Position numbers and translations under genes: made by a program. The notes beneath the pieces were generated by a model. It did no database searches and was not told where the DNA came from. It saw nothing but the letters and a program-made list of their open reading frames with translations. A stretch of DNA of 35,580 nucleotides from Deltaproteobacteria bacterium (lineage in GTDB: Bacteria; Lernaellota; Lernaellaia; JACKCT01): NCBI GenBank assembly GCA_020845895.1, contig JADLEX010000113.1, forward strand, positions 1 to 35,580. Reading direction: 5' to 3'. Below, in pieces: positions 7,970 to 20,339 of this stretch; the first letter of the stretch is position 1, and the number at the start of each line of letters is the position of its first letter.

Positions 7970-8341
7970 ATGTCGCGATCGCTCACCATGACGCAGACCA
8001 TCACGCGACGGCAGAACGTGCGCCGCGTCTCGAAACCCCTCGTGAGTTTCACGCGCTGGGAGTGGATCGTCATCGGCGCGCTGCTCGGGGTGACACTCGT
8101 CTGCCTGCTCCTCGCGGTCTGGTCGAGCGCGCAGCGCGTCCACCTCGGCCGACTCATGAGCACGGCCATTTACGAACGGCAGAATCTGGCGAACGAGCGC
8201 AACGCGAATCTGGTCGAGCTGCACCACCTGACGAACCCCGGACGCCTCGAAGGCGAGGCGCGACGGCTCGGGCTGGTCGTTCCCACATCTCAACAGATCG
8301 TCAACATCACGACGGACTATGCGAAGCCGACGAACCCCTGA
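7970..8341 (+). CDS. ftsL: Cell division protein FtsL
   Basis: This is a 123-residue bitopic membrane protein with a basic cytoplasmic tail (residues 1-28), one membrane segment (about 31-51) and a periplasmic helix suited to a coiled coil (about 55-85). The downstream 'LGLVVPTSQQIVNI' resembles the end of FtsL proteins. FtsL pairs with FtsB and FtsQ and activates FtsWI. Sequence conservation in this family is low, so the call rests on topology, size and its place between rsmH and ftsI. GGAGGA lies just upstream of the ATG at 7970. Its last 23 bases overlap the start of ftsI. Confidence 0.85.
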   Translation: MSRSLTMTQTITRRQNVRRVSKPLVSFTRWEWIVIGALLGVTLVCLLLAVWSSAQRVHLGRLMSTAIYERQNLANERNANLVELHHLTNPGRLEGEARRLGLVVPTSQQIVNITTDYAKPTNP

Positions 8342-10337
8342 ACGACGGATCGTTCTGAAACGAAGCGGACGCGACCTGTTCGAGTCGCGGACGATCGTCG
8401 TCGGCGTCCTGTTCGTCGCGATCATGGCCGTGCTCTTCGCACGGGCCGTTCAGCTTCAGTTCGTCCAGCACGACAAGTGGGACAACCTCGCCTCGCAGCG
8501 CCACAAGAAAGAAATCGAACTGACGCACCGACGCGGGCCGATCCTCGACCGCAACGGCCAGCCGATCGCGTTTTCGCTCGACGTCGATTCCGTCATTGCC
8601 GATCCCGCGATGGTGACCGACCCGCAGGCGGCGGTGGCCGCGCTCGCACCGATCCTCAAGGTCGATCCCCGGCAACTTGCCGGCAAGCTCGCGGACAAGT
8701 CGCGGCGCTTCGAGTGGATCAAGCGCAAGATCAGCGCCGAGGAAAGCCGCGCGCTCGACGGCCTCGGCAAGATCGCGGGAATCGAACGCCTGAAAGAGAG
8801 CGACCGCCGGTATCCCCTGGGCGAGCTCGCGGCGCCGGTGCTCGGTGTCGTCGGCCTCGACGGCATCGGGCTGGAAGGCGTCGAGGCGATTCACGACGTG
8901 GAACTGCGCGGCGACCCATGGCGGATGAGCGTGGAGCGCGACGCCTCGGGAAACATCTTCTTGTCCAACGGATTGCAGGATCTGACGACCAGCGACGGCG
9001 GCGAGGTCCGGCTCACGATCGAGCACCAGATTCAGGGCATCGTCGAGCAGGCGCTACAGGACGTCCTGAAGAAGACGCGCGCGCACATGGTCACCGCGCT
9101 CATGATGAAACCGGACACCGGCGAGATCCACGCGATGGGACAGGCGCCGTCGTTCAACGCGAACCAGGGCTCGCGCTACCCGCAATTCGTGCGCACGAAT
9201 CACGTGGTGGTGGACACCTACGAGCCGGGCAGCACGCTCAAGCCGTTCATCGTCGCGGCGGCGCTCGAGTCGGGTCTCGTGAAGCCGACCGATTCGTTCT
9301 TCTGCGAAAACGGCAGCTTCGCGGTCGGCAAGCACATCGTTCACGACGCACACCCCTACGGACACCTCACGCTGACCGAGGTCGTGGCCAAGAGCAGCAA
9401 CATCGGCGTTTCGAAGATCGGGTTCCGTCTCGGACCGGATCTGATGCACGACTGGCTCGAGCGCTACGGATTCGCCCGCAAGTCGCGCCTCGGGTTCCCC
9501 GGCGAAAGCAACGGCTTCATGCCCGCCGCTCACGACTGGCGCAAGATCCACCTGTCGAATCTGTCGTTCGGCCAGGGCATTTCGGTGAACTGCGTGCAGA
9601 TGGCGGCGGCCTACGCCGCGCTCGTCAACGGCGGCACGCTGGTGCGCCCGTACGTGGTCTCCGAAGTGCGCGACAAGACCGGCGCTGTTCGCGTGCAGCG
9701 CACCACGGAAATCGTCGACCGCGTGCTCTCGAAGGAAACGAGCGAGATCATCACCGGCATGATGCGGCGGGTGACCGAGCCGGGCGGCACGGCCGCGAAG
9801 TGGGTGCATCTCCCCGGCTACAGCGTCGCGGGCAAAACCGGCACGGCGCAAAAGGCGATCCCCGGCGGATATCACGTCACCGCGCGCGTGGCGTCGTTCA
9901 TCGGCGCGGTCCCGGCCGAAAACCCCGCGTTCGTGCTCATCGTCGTGCTCGACGATCCCCAGGGCGCGACGGGCGAGCGATACGGCGGCGTGGCCGCCGG
10001 CCCCGTGTTCGCGACGATCGCCGAGCGCACGCTTCGCTACCTGAACGTGCCGCCGTCGTCGATGCCGACCGAGCCGATGAACAAGCCCGGCGTTTACGTC
10101 GTGCAAAACGACGACACCCCCGGCGTCTCCGACGCCGACATGGCGGCGATCATGGACGACCTCGTGCCGAACCTGATCGGCCTGCCGATCACCGAGGTCG
10201 TGCGCATCGCGGGCACGGCGGAACTGGAACTGGAAGTCATCGGCAACGGCGGAATCTCGGTGGAGCAGGTCCCCGATCCCGGCGCGCCGCTGCCTGACGG
10301 ACGGAAGATCAAAGTGGTCTTTCGTCCCACGAGTTGA
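8319..10337 (+). CDS. ftsI: Septal peptidoglycan transpeptidase FtsI (PBP3) with C-terminal PASTA domain
   Basis: FtsI crosslinks septal peptidoglycan together with FtsW. The 672-residue product has a basic N-terminus and one membrane anchor (about residues 26-45). A pedestal/dimerisation domain ('RGPILDRNG') follows, then the transpeptidase domain with active-site 'STLK' (Ser305), 'SSN' (359-361) and 'KTG' (506-508). A PASTA domain ('VPNLIGLPITEVVRIAG') occupies about 608-670; this domain is missing from gammaproteobacterial FtsI but common in deltaproteobacterial-grade and Gram-positive PBPs. The ATG at 8319 overlaps ftsL by 23 bases and has no strong ribosome-binding site, so translation may be coupled. 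murE begins 7 bases after the stop. Confidence 0.96.
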   Translation: MRSRRTPERRIVLKRSGRDLFESRTIVVGVLFVAIMAVLFARAVQLQFVQHDKWDNLASQRHKKEIELTHRRGPILDRNGQPIAFSLDVDSVIADPAMVTDPQAAVAALAPILKVDPRQLAGKLADKSRRFEWIKRKISAEESRALDGLGKIAGIERLKESDRRYPLGELAAPVLGVVGLDGIGLEGVEAIHDVELRGDPWRMSVERDASGNIFLSNGLQDLTTSDGGEVRLTIEHQIQGIVEQALQDVLKKTRAHMVTALMMKPDTGEIHAMGQAPSFNANQGSRYPQFVRTNHVVVDTYEPGSTLKPFIVAAALESGLVKPTDSFFCENGSFAVGKHIVHDAHPYGHLTLTEVVAKSSNIGVSKIGFRLGPDLMHDWLERYGFARKSRLGFPGESNGFMPAAHDWRKIHLSNLSFGQGISVNCVQMAAAYAALVNGGTLVRPYVVSEVRDKTGAVRVQRTTEIVDRVLSKETSEIITGMMRRVTEPGGTAAKWVHLPGYSVAGKTGTAQKAIPGGYHVTARVASFIGAVPAENPAFVLIVVLDDPQGATGERYGGVAAGPVFATIAERTLRYLNVPPSSMPTEPMNKPGVYVVQNDDTPGVSDADMAAIMDDLVPNLIGLPITEVVRIAGTAELELEVIGNGGISVEQVPDPGAPLPDGRKIKVVFRPTS

Positions 10338-10344
10338 GGTGTTG

Positions 10345-11859
<1,515 letters not shown>

Positions 11860-11872
11860 ACGCGGAGACGAG

Positions 11873-13282
11873 ATGAGTTTCCCGTATTGGAATGCGGATT
11901 TCATCGAGAAGACGAGCGGCGGCGAACGCTTCGGCGATTCGGGCGCGGCGACGCGGGAGTTTCGGGGGATCTCCACCGACACGCGGACGATCGGCGAAGG
12001 CGACTGGTTCGTCGCGCTCAAGGGTCCGAACTTCGACGGCCACGATTACATCGGCGCGGCCTTCGACGCCGGCGTGCGCGGATTCGTCGTTGAGCGTTCG
12101 TTCGTTCCTTCGCCCGCGCATGCCTCCGCCGTGTTCGTGCGCGTGACCGATACGCTCGCGGCGCTCGGCGACATCGCCCACGCGCACCGGCTGCGCTTTC
12201 GCGTTCCGCTCGTCGCCATCACCGGATCGAACGGCAAGACGACGACCAAGGAGATGCTCGGCGCCATTCTCGCCAAGCACTTCTCCGGTCGCGTGCTCGT
12301 GACGCAGGGCAATTTCAACAACCTCATCGGCCTGCCGCTGACGCTGTTTCGGCTGAACGGCGAGCACCTCGCGGCGGTGGTCGAGATGGGCATGAGCCGC
12401 CGCGGAGAGATCCGCCGCCTCGCCGAAATCGCGAGCGCCGACATCGGCATCGTGACCAACGTCAGCCCCGTCCATCTCGAACACCTGACGAATATCCGCG
12501 ACGTGGCCGAGGCCAAGCGCGAGCTCTTCGAACGCTTCGGCGAGAATCAGGTGGCCGTACTCAACGCCGACGATCCGCTCGTCTTCGAGATGAGCCGAGT
12601 CGGGAAGTTTCCCGTGCGCAGTTTCGGCATCGACAACCCCGCCGACGTGACCGCGGCCGACATCGCAACGCGCAGCTTCGAGGGCATCGACTTCACGCTG
12701 CGCGTGGGCGAGACGTTCGCGCGCGTCGCGCTCACGTGCGTCGGCCGACACAACGTGCACAACGCGCTCGCGGCGGCCGCGGCGGCGACGCAGCTCGACG
12801 TTCCGATCGAGACGATTGTCGCGGGGCTCGAATCGTTCCGTCCCGCCGCGATGCGCATGCGGATCCTCGACATCCTGCGCGTGAAAGTCATCGACGACAC
12901 GTACAACGCGAGCCCGCGCAGCATGGACGCCGCGCTTTCGACGCTGCAGGAGCTCGCGGGCGACGGCCGTCAGGTTGTCGTGATGGGCGACATGAAGGAA
13001 CTCGGCGCGGAGACCGAGGCCGCGCATCGGCGCGTCGGCCGTCACATCGCCAAGAACGGCGTGTGGCGACTCGTCGTCATCGGCGAGTCGGCCCCGTGGG
13101 TGGTCGAAGGCGCGACCGAGGAAGGCATGAAGTCCTCGCAAATCGTCCACGCGACGAATCACCGCGACATCGTGGAATACCTGCGCAACGTGCTGGGCGG
13201 CGGTGATGTGGTGCTCGTAAAGGGCTCGCGCGCGATGCGCATGGAACTCGTGGTGCGCGGACTCAAGGGCGAGGCGTTCTGA
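11873..13282 (+). CDS. murF: UDP-MurNAc-tripeptide:D-Ala-D-Ala ligase
   Basis: MurF adds D-alanyl-D-alanine, made by Ddl, to UDP-MurNAc-tripeptide to complete the pentapeptide. The 469-residue product has the N-terminal '[16 protein letters not shown]' substrate-binding motif and an intact P-loop '[14 protein letters not shown]'. It also has '[14 protein letters not shown]', '[10 protein letters not shown]', 'VSPVHLEH' and '[16 protein letters not shown]', all characteristic of MurF. The ATG at 11873 follows GGAGA. The stop codon overlaps the start of mraY (TGATG), indicating translational coupling. Confidence 0.97.
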   Translation: MSFPYWNADFIEKTSGGERFGDSGAATREFRGISTDTRTIGEGDWFVALKGPNFDGHDYIGAAFDAGVRGFVVERSFVPSPAHASAVFVRVTDTLAALGDIAHAHRLRFRVPLVAITGSNGKTTTKEMLGAILAKHFSGRVLVTQGNFNNLIGLPLTLFRLNGEHLAAVVEMGMSRRGEIRRLAEIASADIGIVTNVSPVHLEHLTNIRDVAEAKRELFERFGENQVAVLNADDPLVFEMSRVGKFPVRSFGIDNPADVTAADIATRSFEGIDFTLRVGETFARVALTCVGRHNVHNALAAAAAATQLDVPIETIVAGLESFRPAAMRMRILDILRVKVIDDTYNASPRSMDAALSTLQELAGDGRQVVVMGDMKELGAETEAAHRRVGRHIAKNGVWRLVVIGESAPWVVEGATEEGMKSSQIVHATNHRDIVEYLRNVLGGGDVVLVKGSRAMRMELVVRGLKGEAF

Positions 13283-14358
13283 TGCTCTACCACCTGCTCG
13301 TGTCGCTCGCGGACCGCATCAGCGTTTTCAACGTGGTGCGGTATCTGACGTTCCGCACGGCGGCGGCGAGCCTGACCGCGATGCTGCTTTCGTTTCTGCT
13401 CGGTCCGTGGCTGATCCGCAAACTCACGGCCATGAAGATCGGCCAGACGATCCGCATCGACGGTCCGCAGACGCATTTGTCCAAGGCCGGGACGCCGACC
13501 ATGGGCGGCAGTCTCATCATCCTCGCCATTCTCGGCCCGACCCTGCTGTGGGCCGACCTGCGCGACTGGTACGTCTGGTCGGTGACGACGGTCGTCGTCG
13601 GCTATGGCCTCATCGGGTTCTGGGACGACTACCTGAAGCTGACGAAGAAGAACCCCAAGGGCGTGAGCGGTCGCGCAAAGATGGCCGGGCAGATCGTATT
13701 CGGCCTCGCCGCCGCCCTCATGATTTTTCATCACCCGAGTTTCTCGACGGTCATGACCGTGCCGTTCTTCAAGAACTTCTCGATCGATCTCGGGTACGCC
13801 TACCTGCCCTTCATGGTGCTCGTGATGGTGGCGGCGAGCAACGCGGTCAATCTGACCGACGGGCTCGACGGCCTCGCCATCGGCCCGACGATGATCAGCG
13901 CGGGCACGTTCCTGATTCTCGCGTACGTCGCGGGGCACATCAAACTCGCGAACTATCTGCAGATCACTTACGTTTCGGGTTCGGGAAACCTGTCGATCAT
14001 CTGCGCGACCATGATCGGCGCGGGCTTGGGATTCCTCTGGTTCAACACTTATCCCGCGCAGGTGTTCATGGGCGACGTGGGGTCGCTGCCGCTGGGCGGC
14101 GCGCTCGGCGCGATCGCGTGCATCACCAAAAACGAATTGTTGTTGCTTCTGATCGGCGGCGTGTTCGTGCTCGAAACCGTGAGCGTCATCGTGCAGGTCG
14201 CGAGCTTCAAACTCACGGGCAAACGCGTTTTCGCCATGGCGCCCATCCACCACCACTACGAACTCAAGGGCTGGCCGGAGCCCAAGATCATCGTCCGGTT
14301 CTGGATCGTGTCGATCATTCTTTCGCTGTTTTCGCTCATGACGCTGAAGTTGAGATAG
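13282..14358 (+). CDS. mraY: Phospho-N-acetylmuramoyl-pentapeptide transferase
   Basis: MraY transfers phospho-MurNAc-pentapeptide from UDP to undecaprenyl phosphate, making lipid I at the inner membrane. The 358-residue product is a polytopic protein of about ten membrane segments. It carries the family motifs '[12 protein letters not shown]', 'FWDDYLKL' (catalytic Asp pair), '[10 protein letters not shown]', '[20 protein letters not shown]' and '[12 protein letters not shown]'. Length matches the family (about 360). The ATG shares a base with the murF stop and has GAGG about 6 bases upstream. Confidence 0.97.
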   Translation: MLYHLLVSLADRISVFNVVRYLTFRTAAASLTAMLLSFLLGPWLIRKLTAMKIGQTIRIDGPQTHLSKAGTPTMGGSLIILAILGPTLLWADLRDWYVWSVTTVVVGYGLIGFWDDYLKLTKKNPKGVSGRAKMAGQIVFGLAAALMIFHHPSFSTVMTVPFFKNFSIDLGYAYLPFMVLVMVAASNAVNLTDGLDGLAIGPTMISAGTFLILAYVAGHIKLANYLQITYVSGSGNLSIICATMIGAGLGFLWFNTYPAQVFMGDVGSLPLGGALGAIACITKNELLLLLIGGVFVLETVSVIVQVASFKLTGKRVFAMAPIHHHYELKGWPEPKIIVRFWIVSIILSLFSLMTLKLR

Positions 14359-14369
14359 GGACACCGACG

Positions 14370-15740
14370 TTGCCGACGACCTTCGCCATCGACTCCGCCG
14401 CCACCGCGATCCACGGACGCAAGGTGCTCCTCGTGGGCCTCGGGCGCTCGGGCATGGCGGCGCTCAAGCTGCTGGTCGCCCGGGGCGCGCGCGTCAACGT
14501 CACCGACGAGGCGGATGTCTCGAAGCTCGGCCCGGGCCTGATGGAGGCGTCGCAATACGCCGAGAAGATCGGCGTCGGCGCTTTCCGCGAGGAGTGGTTC
14601 GACCGCGCCGAGCTCATCGTCGTATCGCCGGGCGTGCCGCTGGCGCACGAGATCTTCCGGGCGCCCCGCAAGCGCGGCGTGCCGATCGTCGCCGAGGTGG
14701 AGCTCGCGTCCTGGTTCGTGTCCGTTCCCGTGCTCGGCGTGACGGGCAGCAACGGCAAAAGCACCGTCACGGCGCTCGCGGGCGAGATGCTGCGCGCCTC
14801 GGGCCTGCGTCCCTTCGTCGGCGGCAACCTCGGCGTCGCGCTCTCGCACCTGCCGCTCGCGCGCGAAGAGCACGACATCGCCGTCGTCGAACTGTCGAGC
14901 TTCCAACTCGAAGCCACCGACCGGCTGCACCCGGTCGCCGCGCTCATCACCAACCTCACGCCCAATCACCAGGACCGATACCCATCGTTCGACGACTACG
15001 TTCGGGCGAAGCTCAACATCTTCCGGCGCATGGACGCCCGGGACACCTCGATCCTCAACGCGCGCGACGACGGCACCGCGCGGCACGTGCGCAACGCCCC
15101 CGGGCGGACGTGGTGGTTCGGCGATCCGGATCGCCCGGGCGCGCATGTGCGCGATGGTCGGCTCGTCATCGCGACCGACACGCTTCGCGCCGAACTCGAC
15201 CTCGCGTCGTTTCGATTGCCGGGCGCGCACAACGTCGAAAATCTCGAGGCCGCGGCGCTGCTCGCCCTCGCGGGCGGGGCGACCGAGGGCGGCATCGCGG
15301 CGGCGATGGCCTCGTTCCCGGGGCTCGATCATCGACTCGAATTCGTGCTCGACAGCCAGGGCGTGCGTTTCGTGAACGACTCGAAGGCGACGTCGGTGGA
15401 CGCCGTCGCGACGGCGCTCGAAGCCATGAACGGACGCGTGATCCTGCTGCTCGGCGGACACGACAAGGGCGGCGACTTCACGCAGCTCGCCGACCTCCTG
15501 CGCTCGCGCGCGCGGCTTGTGATCTGTTTCGGCGAGTCGGGTCCCCAGATCGCGGAACAGCTCGCGGGCATCGTGTCGGTCGAGGTTGCGACGCGCCTCG
15601 ATGACGCCTTCGTGAAGGCGCTGGCCGCCGAAACCCCCGGCGACACGGTCCTGCTTTCGCCGGGTTGCACGAGCCACGACGCCTATCGCGATTTCGAACA
15701 ACGGGGCGAACACTTCCGGGAGCTGTGCCGTGCGCTTTGA
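14370..15740 (+). CDS. murD: UDP-MurNAc-L-alanine:D-glutamate ligase
   Basis: MurD adds D-glutamate to UDP-MurNAc-L-Ala. The product is 456 residues if translation starts at TTG 14370, the first plausible start after the mraY stop (AGGG lies about 10 bases upstream); no ATG or GTG suits the conserved N-terminus. It has the Rossmann-like 'KVLLVGLGRSGMAAL', 'VSPGVPL', the P-loop 'VTGSNGKSTVTAL', 'ELSSFQLE', 'TNLTPNHQDRY' and 'FVNDSKATSVDA'. The C-terminal domain has 'LLLGGHDKGGDF' and 'LLSPGCTSHDAYRDFEQRG'. Its end overlaps the GTG start of ftsW by 11 bases. Confidence 0.96.
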   Translation: MPTTFAIDSAATAIHGRKVLLVGLGRSGMAALKLLVARGARVNVTDEADVSKLGPGLMEASQYAEKIGVGAFREEWFDRAELIVVSPGVPLAHEIFRAPRKRGVPIVAEVELASWFVSVPVLGVTGSNGKSTVTALAGEMLRASGLRPFVGGNLGVALSHLPLAREEHDIAVVELSSFQLEATDRLHPVAALITNLTPNHQDRYPSFDDYVRAKLNIFRRMDARDTSILNARDDGTARHVRNAPGRTWWFGDPDRPGAHVRDGRLVIATDTLRAELDLASFRLPGAHNVENLEAAALLALAGGATEGGIAAAMASFPGLDHRLEFVLDSQGVRFVNDSKATSVDAVATALEAMNGRVILLLGGHDKGGDFTQLADLLRSRARLVICFGESGPQIAEQLAGIVSVEVATRLDDAFVKALAAETPGDTVLLSPGCTSHDAYRDFEQRGEHFRELCRAL

Positions 15741-16869
15741 CGACCACCGCCCCCTGCCCTTCGTGCCCGGCCGGGTGGACCCCTGGACGGCGGTTTTGCC
15801 GTGCCTCCTCGCGTTCTGGGGCGTCGTGATGGTGTATTCGGCCACGGTCGTCACCGGCGCGGAAGCCCTGTCGAATCACTACCTCGCCAAGCAGCTCCTC
15901 TTCTCGCTCGCCGGCGTCGTCGCGATGGTCGTCGTCACGCGGATCGATTACCGCAAGCTCGGTAAACCCCGCTTCGTGTACCTGCTGCTTTTTGCCACCG
16001 TGGCGCTGCTCGTTCTCGTGCACATCGAGCCTTTCGGCGCGCGGCGCGGCGGCGCGAGCCGGTGGATCGATCTCGGGTTCACGAGTTTCCAGCCCAGCGA
16101 ACTCGCCAAGGCCGTCGTCGTGATTTTTCTCGCGTCGAGCGTGGCGCGCAAGGGCGAGGAGAAGATGTCGACGTGGCGATTCGGGATCGCTCCCCATCTG
16201 CTGATCCCCGGCGTCGTCGTCGGGCTGTTCATGACGCAGCCCGACTTCGGCAGCACGGCGATTCTTTGCCTCATCATCGGCGTCATGCTGTACGTGGGCG
16301 GCGCGCGGATCTCGCATCTGGTGCTGCTCGCCGCGCCCGCGCTCGTCGGCGCCGCGGCGGCCATCATCACCGCGCCGTACCGGCTCAAACGGATTCTCGC
16401 TTTCTGGAATCCGTGGGCCGACCCGCGCGGCAGCGGGTATCAGGTCATCGAGAGCCTCGTGGCCGTGGGAAGCGGCGGCGTGTGGGGGCGTGGTCTCGGC
16501 GACGGCCGGCAGAAACTTAAATACCTGCCCGAGATTCACACGGACTTCATCTTCTCGAACATCGCCGAGGAAGCCGGACTCATCGGCGTCGCGATCACGA
16601 TGGTCCTGTTTGCGATTCTCGTGATCCGCGGAATGCGAATCGCGCGACGCGCGCCCGATCCCTTCGGTCGCTATCTCGCGTGGGGCGTGTCGAGCCTGCT
16701 CGGTCTCGAAATCGTGCTCAACCTCGGCGTGGTGATGTCGCTGCTGCCGACCAAGGGCCTCGCCCTGCCGTTTTTGTCGTATGGCGGCACGTCCGTCGTC
16801 ATCAGCTTCATGCTCGTCGGCCTGCTGCTCTCGGTGAGCCGCTGGAGCGAGCCGGAGTCGGCGCGATGA
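15730..16869 (+). CDS. ftsW: Septal peptidoglycan glycosyltransferase FtsW
   Basis: FtsW is the SEDS-family polymerase that builds septal glycan strands from lipid II, paired with FtsI. The 379-residue product starts at GTG 15730 (GGGAG 8 bases upstream) inside the end of murD. It has about ten membrane segments and SEDS motifs: 'WGVVMVYSAT', 'GGASRWIDLG' with 'FQPSELAK', 'MTQPDFGSTAI', 'GSGYQVIES', and 'FIFSNIAEEAGLIG'. The terminal signature 'GLALPFLSYGGTS' is also present. Both the placement and 'HTDFIFS' fit FtsW better than RodA. The stop overlaps the murG start (ATGA). Confidence 0.96.
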   Translation: MRFDDHRPLPFVPGRVDPWTAVLPCLLAFWGVVMVYSATVVTGAEALSNHYLAKQLLFSLAGVVAMVVVTRIDYRKLGKPRFVYLLLFATVALLVLVHIEPFGARRGGASRWIDLGFTSFQPSELAKAVVVIFLASSVARKGEEKMSTWRFGIAPHLLIPGVVVGLFMTQPDFGSTAILCLIIGVMLYVGGARISHLVLLAAPALVGAAAAIITAPYRLKRILAFWNPWADPRGSGYQVIESLVAVGSGGVWGRGLGDGRQKLKYLPEIHTDFIFSNIAEEAGLIGVAITMVLFAILVIRGMRIARRAPDPFGRYLAWGVSSLLGLEIVLNLGVVMSLLPTKGLALPFLSYGGTSVVISFMLVGLLLSVSRWSEPESAR

Positions 16870-17966
16870 GAGTGGTCTTCGCCGGCGGTGGAACGGGGGG
16901 GCATCTCATGCCCGCGCTCGCCATCGCGACCGCGCTGCGCCGCCGTGCGCCCGGCGCCGAAGTGCTGTTCGTCGGCACGGCCCGCGGCATCGAGGTCGAG
17001 AAGGTGCCCGCCGCCGGGTGGGAACTGCGTCTGGTCTCCGGCGGCCCAGTCAAGGGCGTCGGCGCGATTCGGGCCATGCGCAATCTCGCGTCGTCGCTGC
17101 GCGGCGTCGCCCAGACGTGGCGGCTGCTCGGCCGCCCGCGCGCCGACGTGGTGGTCTGCGTGGGCGGTTACGCGAGTTTCGCCGCGGGCGTCGCCGCGTG
17201 GCTGCGTCGCATTCCCGTCGTGGTGTTGGAACAGAACGCGATCCCCGGTCGCACGAACCGACTTCTGTCGCGCTTCGCTTCGCTCGCCATCGCCCCTTTC
17301 GAGGCGGCGATCGCGCGCCTGCACGGCCGCCGCCGCGAGGTCTGCGCCAATCCCGTTCGGCCGGATCTCGTCGAGCGGTTCGCGACGCTCCGGCAGGCGA
17401 AGACGGAAGATGCGTTTCACCTGTTCGTGTTCGGCGGCAGCCAGGGCGCGCGCCGTCTCAACGAGGCGACGCGCGAGTTCGCGGCGAAAAACGCGCCGCG
17501 CATCGGCCGGGATCTCGTCGTCACGCACCAGACCGGTCGCCTCGATTTCGACACGGTCTCGGCGTTCTACCGCGAGCGAAACGTCGCGGTGGACGTGCGC
17601 GCGTTCATCGACGACATGGCCGAGGCCTACGCGCGCTGCGATCTGGTGGTGTGCCGCGCCGGGGCGACGAGCATCGCGGAGCTCGCCGCGCTCGGCCTGC
17701 CCGGCGTGCTCGTGCCCTACCCCTTCGCCGCGGACGACCACCAACGCGCCAACGCGGCCGCCCTCGTCGAGGCGGGCGCGGCGCGCGCAATCGACGATGC
17801 GGCCCTCGACGCGGACTCGCTGGCCGCCGTGATCGACGAACTCGGCCGCGACCGTTCGCGTCTCGCGGCCATGGCCGAGGCCGCACGGCGGTTCGGCCGG
17901 CCCGACGCCGCGGACCACGTGGCGATGCGCGTGCTGGATTTGGGAGGCCTGGCTCATGTTTCGTAA
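16866..17966 (+). CDS. murG: UDP-GlcNAc:lipid I N-acetylglucosaminyltransferase MurG
   Basis: MurG adds GlcNAc to lipid I on the cytoplasmic face of the membrane, making lipid II. The 366-residue product starts [19 protein letters not shown], containing the N-terminal GGGTGGH loop. It has '[16 protein letters not shown]' and '[15 protein letters not shown]', and in the C-terminal domain '[13 protein letters not shown]', '[33 protein letters not shown]' (read in two parts around residue 270) and '[11 protein letters not shown]'. The ATG at 16866 overlaps the ftsW stop. The end overlaps murC by 11 bases. Confidence 0.97.
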   Translation: MRVVFAGGGTGGHLMPALAIATALRRRAPGAEVLFVGTARGIEVEKVPAAGWELRLVSGGPVKGVGAIRAMRNLASSLRGVAQTWRLLGRPRADVVVCVGGYASFAAGVAAWLRRIPVVVLEQNAIPGRTNRLLSRFASLAIAPFEAAIARLHGRRREVCANPVRPDLVERFATLRQAKTEDAFHLFVFGGSQGARRLNEATREFAAKNAPRIGRDLVVTHQTGRLDFDTVSAFYRERNVAVDVRAFIDDMAEAYARCDLVVCRAGATSIAELAALGLPGVLVPYPFAADDHQRANAAALVEAGAARAIDDAALDADSLAAVIDELGRDRSRLAAMAEAARRFGRPDAADHVAMRVLDLGGLAHVS

Positions 17967-19353
17967 AACACGGTCCATTCACTTCGTCGGCATCGGCGGC
18001 ATCGGGATGAGCGGCATCGCCGAGGTGCTGCTCAATCTCGGCTACGTCGTGTCCGGCTCCGATCTGTCGGAAAGCGCCATCACGCGACGTCTGCGCGAAC
18101 TCGGCGCGACGATCGCGATCGGCCATTCGGCGGCCCATATCGAGGGCGCGGAGGTGCTCGTCACCAGCTCGATCATCCGCCCCGACAACCCCGAGGTCGT
18201 GGCCGCGCGCGAGCGGTTCATCCCCGTCATCCCGCGCGCCGAGATGCTGGCCGAACTGATGCGCATGAAGAAATTCGGCATCGCGATCGCCGGCACGCAC
18301 GGCAAGACGACGACGACGAGCATGATCGCGACGATTCTCGGCGCGGCGAATTTCGATCCCACGGTCGTGGTGGGCGGGCGGCTCGACTCCATCGGCGGAT
18401 CGAACGCGCGGCTCGGCGAGGGCGACTATCTCGTCGCCGAGGCCGACGAATCGGACGGCAGTTTCCTGCTGCTCTCCCCGACGATCGGCGTGGTCACGAA
18501 CATCGACCCCGAACACATGGACTACTACACGGGGCTCGAACACCTGAAGAAGACCTTCGAGATCTTCATCAACAAGATCCCGTTTTACGGCCTGATGGTG
18601 CTGTGCATCGACCACGAGAACGTGCAGGCGCTGCTGCCGAAGATGCACAAGCGCTACGTCACCTACGGCCTCTCGCCGCAAGCCGACCTTTCCGCCGAGG
18701 ACATCCGCTTCGACGGCTTCGACACGCATTTCGCCGTCGTGCACGCGCGGCAGGGGCGGCTCGGCGAGGTGCGCATCTCGATGCCCGGACTGCACAATGT
18801 GTACAACGCGCTCGCGGCGGTCGCCGTGGGACTGGAGCTCGAAATTCCCTTCGACCGCATCGCGGGCGCGCTCGCGGGATTCACCGGGCCGCACCGGCGT
18901 TTCCACCGCATCGCCGATGTGGGCGGCGTGCTCGTGATCGACGACTACGGACATCATCCCGCCGAGGTGAAGGCCACGCTCGCCGCCGCCAAGAGCGCGT
19001 TCGACCGTCGCATCGTGGCCGCGTTCCAGCCGCACCGGTATTCGCGCACGCGCGACCGGTACGACGAATTCCTCACGGCGTTCAACGAGGCCGACGTGCT
19101 CGTCGTCACCGAGATCTACGCCGCGTCGGAAAAACCCATCGAGGGCGTCACCGCGAAAAAACTCGCCGACGGCATCCGTGCGTGCGGGCATCGCCATGTG
19201 ATCTTCGAGCCCGACCGCGCAAAGCTCGCGGCCCTGCTCACCGATCTCGCGCGGCCCGGCGACATCGTCCTGACGCTCGGCGCGGGCGACATCACCAAGA
19301 CCGCGAAGGAACTGCGCGACCTGCTCGTCGCGCGTGCCGGAGGAAACGCGTGA
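17956..19353 (+). CDS. murC: UDP-MurNAc:L-alanine ligase
   Basis: MurC performs the first peptide addition, L-alanine to UDP-MurNAc. The 465-residue product shows '[17 protein letters not shown]' at the N-terminus, the P-loop '[14 protein letters not shown]', '[12 protein letters not shown]', '[11 protein letters not shown]', '[11 protein letters not shown]', '[16 protein letters not shown]', and 'FQPHRYSRT', all standard for MurC. The ATG at 17956 has GGGAGG upstream and lies within the last codons of murG. Its stop overlaps the murB GTG start by four bases (GTGA). Confidence 0.97.
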   Translation: MFRKTRSIHFVGIGGIGMSGIAEVLLNLGYVVSGSDLSESAITRRLRELGATIAIGHSAAHIEGAEVLVTSSIIRPDNPEVVAARERFIPVIPRAEMLAELMRMKKFGIAIAGTHGKTTTTSMIATILGAANFDPTVVVGGRLDSIGGSNARLGEGDYLVAEADESDGSFLLLSPTIGVVTNIDPEHMDYYTGLEHLKKTFEIFINKIPFYGLMVLCIDHENVQALLPKMHKRYVTYGLSPQADLSAEDIRFDGFDTHFAVVHARQGRLGEVRISMPGLHNVYNALAAVAVGLELEIPFDRIAGALAGFTGPHRRFHRIADVGGVLVIDDYGHHPAEVKATLAAAKSAFDRRIVAAFQPHRYSRTRDRYDEFLTAFNEADVLVVTEIYAASEKPIEGVTAKKLADGIRACGHRHVIFEPDRAKLAALLTDLARPGDIVLTLGAGDITKTAKELRDLLVARAGGNA

Positions 19354-20339
19354 CGCACGCCGCGTCGCCATACGAGGCGCTCTATCGCGACCTCGCACGA
19401 GCATTCGGCGACCGGGCCGAACGCGACGCGCCCATGTCCGAGCGCATCAACTTCCGCGTCGGCGGCCCGGCGGACATCCTCGTCGCGCCGACGGACGTCG
19501 AGGGATTGCAGACGCTTTTCCGCCTCATCGACGGATCGGGCGTGCCGATTTTCATCCTCGCGAGCGGCACGAATCTCGTGGTGCGTGACGGCGGCATCCG
19601 CGGCGTCGTCATCGACATGACGCGCGGCTTCGACGAACTCGTGTTTTCGCCCGGCCCCGACGGCGCGACGCACCTGCGCGTCGGCGCGGCACGGCAGGTG
19701 CGCGACGTGGTCGAGGCATGCGCCGGGCGCGGGCTGGCCGGCATGGAGTGGGGCGCGGGAATCCCCGGCACCATCGGCGGCGGCATCAAAGGCAACGCGG
19801 GCACCCGCGACGGCGATTTCGCCGGCACGCTCGTCGAGGTCGCCATGGTGCACCCCGGCGGCGAGCACCGCGTCTACGCGCGCGACGAACTGCGTTTCGA
19901 GTATCGGGGTCTCGCGATGGACCGGCCCTTCATCGTCGTGCGGGCTCTGCTGCGCCTGCATGACGGCGACCGCGCCGCGATCCGCAAGGCCATCGACGAC
20001 ATGATCGCGTGGCGCAACCAACGCCAGCCCTACGAGATGCCGAGCGCGGGCTCGATCTTCAAGAATCCCGAACATGCCCCGGCGGGCCGTCTGATCGATC
20101 AGGCCGGGCTCAAGGGCACGCGCGTCGGCAACGCCATGGTGTCGGACGTGCACACGAATTTCATCGTCAATCTCGGCGGCGCGCGCGCCGCGGACATCAT
20201 CGAGCTGATCGGCATCGTCAAGGCCCGAGTGCTCGAAGTCCACGGCGTCGAATTGAAAACCGAGGTCATCCTCGTCGGGGAAGATCCCGCGATGGACGAC
20301 CGTGCGCCCGCCACGGAGGTCGCCCATGTGGAAAGATAA
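19350..20339 (+). CDS. murB: UDP-N-acetylenolpyruvoylglucosamine reductase
   Basis: MurB reduces enolpyruvyl-UDP-GlcNAc to UDP-MurNAc with NADPH and FAD, supplying the substrate for MurC. The 329-residue product (GTG start at 19350, GGAGG upstream) has '[10 protein letters not shown]', '[16 protein letters not shown]' and '[16 protein letters not shown]' (FAD binding). The type II-like active-site strand '[11 protein letters not shown]', '[10 protein letters not shown]' and '[11 protein letters not shown]' also appear, along with the late Glu in 'ELKTEV'. A Lys sits in 'GIKGNAG' where GxxxNAG usually has small residues. The last 14 bases overlap the ddl start, and the C-terminal tail extends slightly past the usual end. 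Confidence 0.96.
   Translation: MTHAASPYEALYRDLARAFGDRAERDAPMSERINFRVGGPADILVAPTDVEGLQTLFRLIDGSGVPIFILASGTNLVVRDGGIRGVVIDMTRGFDELVFSPGPDGATHLRVGAARQVRDVVEACAGRGLAGMEWGAGIPGTIGGGIKGNAGTRDGDFAGTLVEVAMVHPGGEHRVYARDELRFEYRGLAMDRPFIVVRALLRLHDGDRAAIRKAIDDMIAWRNQRQPYEMPSAGSIFKNPEHAPAGRLIDQAGLKGTRVGNAMVSDVHTNFIVNLGGARAADIIELIGIVKARVLEVHGVELKTEVILVGEDPAMDDRAPATEVAHVER

Noticed and set aside
8477-10297. Plus-strand open frame of about 600 codons in another frame of ftsI
   Set aside because: Arg-rich product with no domain, whereas the ftsI frame carries all transpeptidase motifs.
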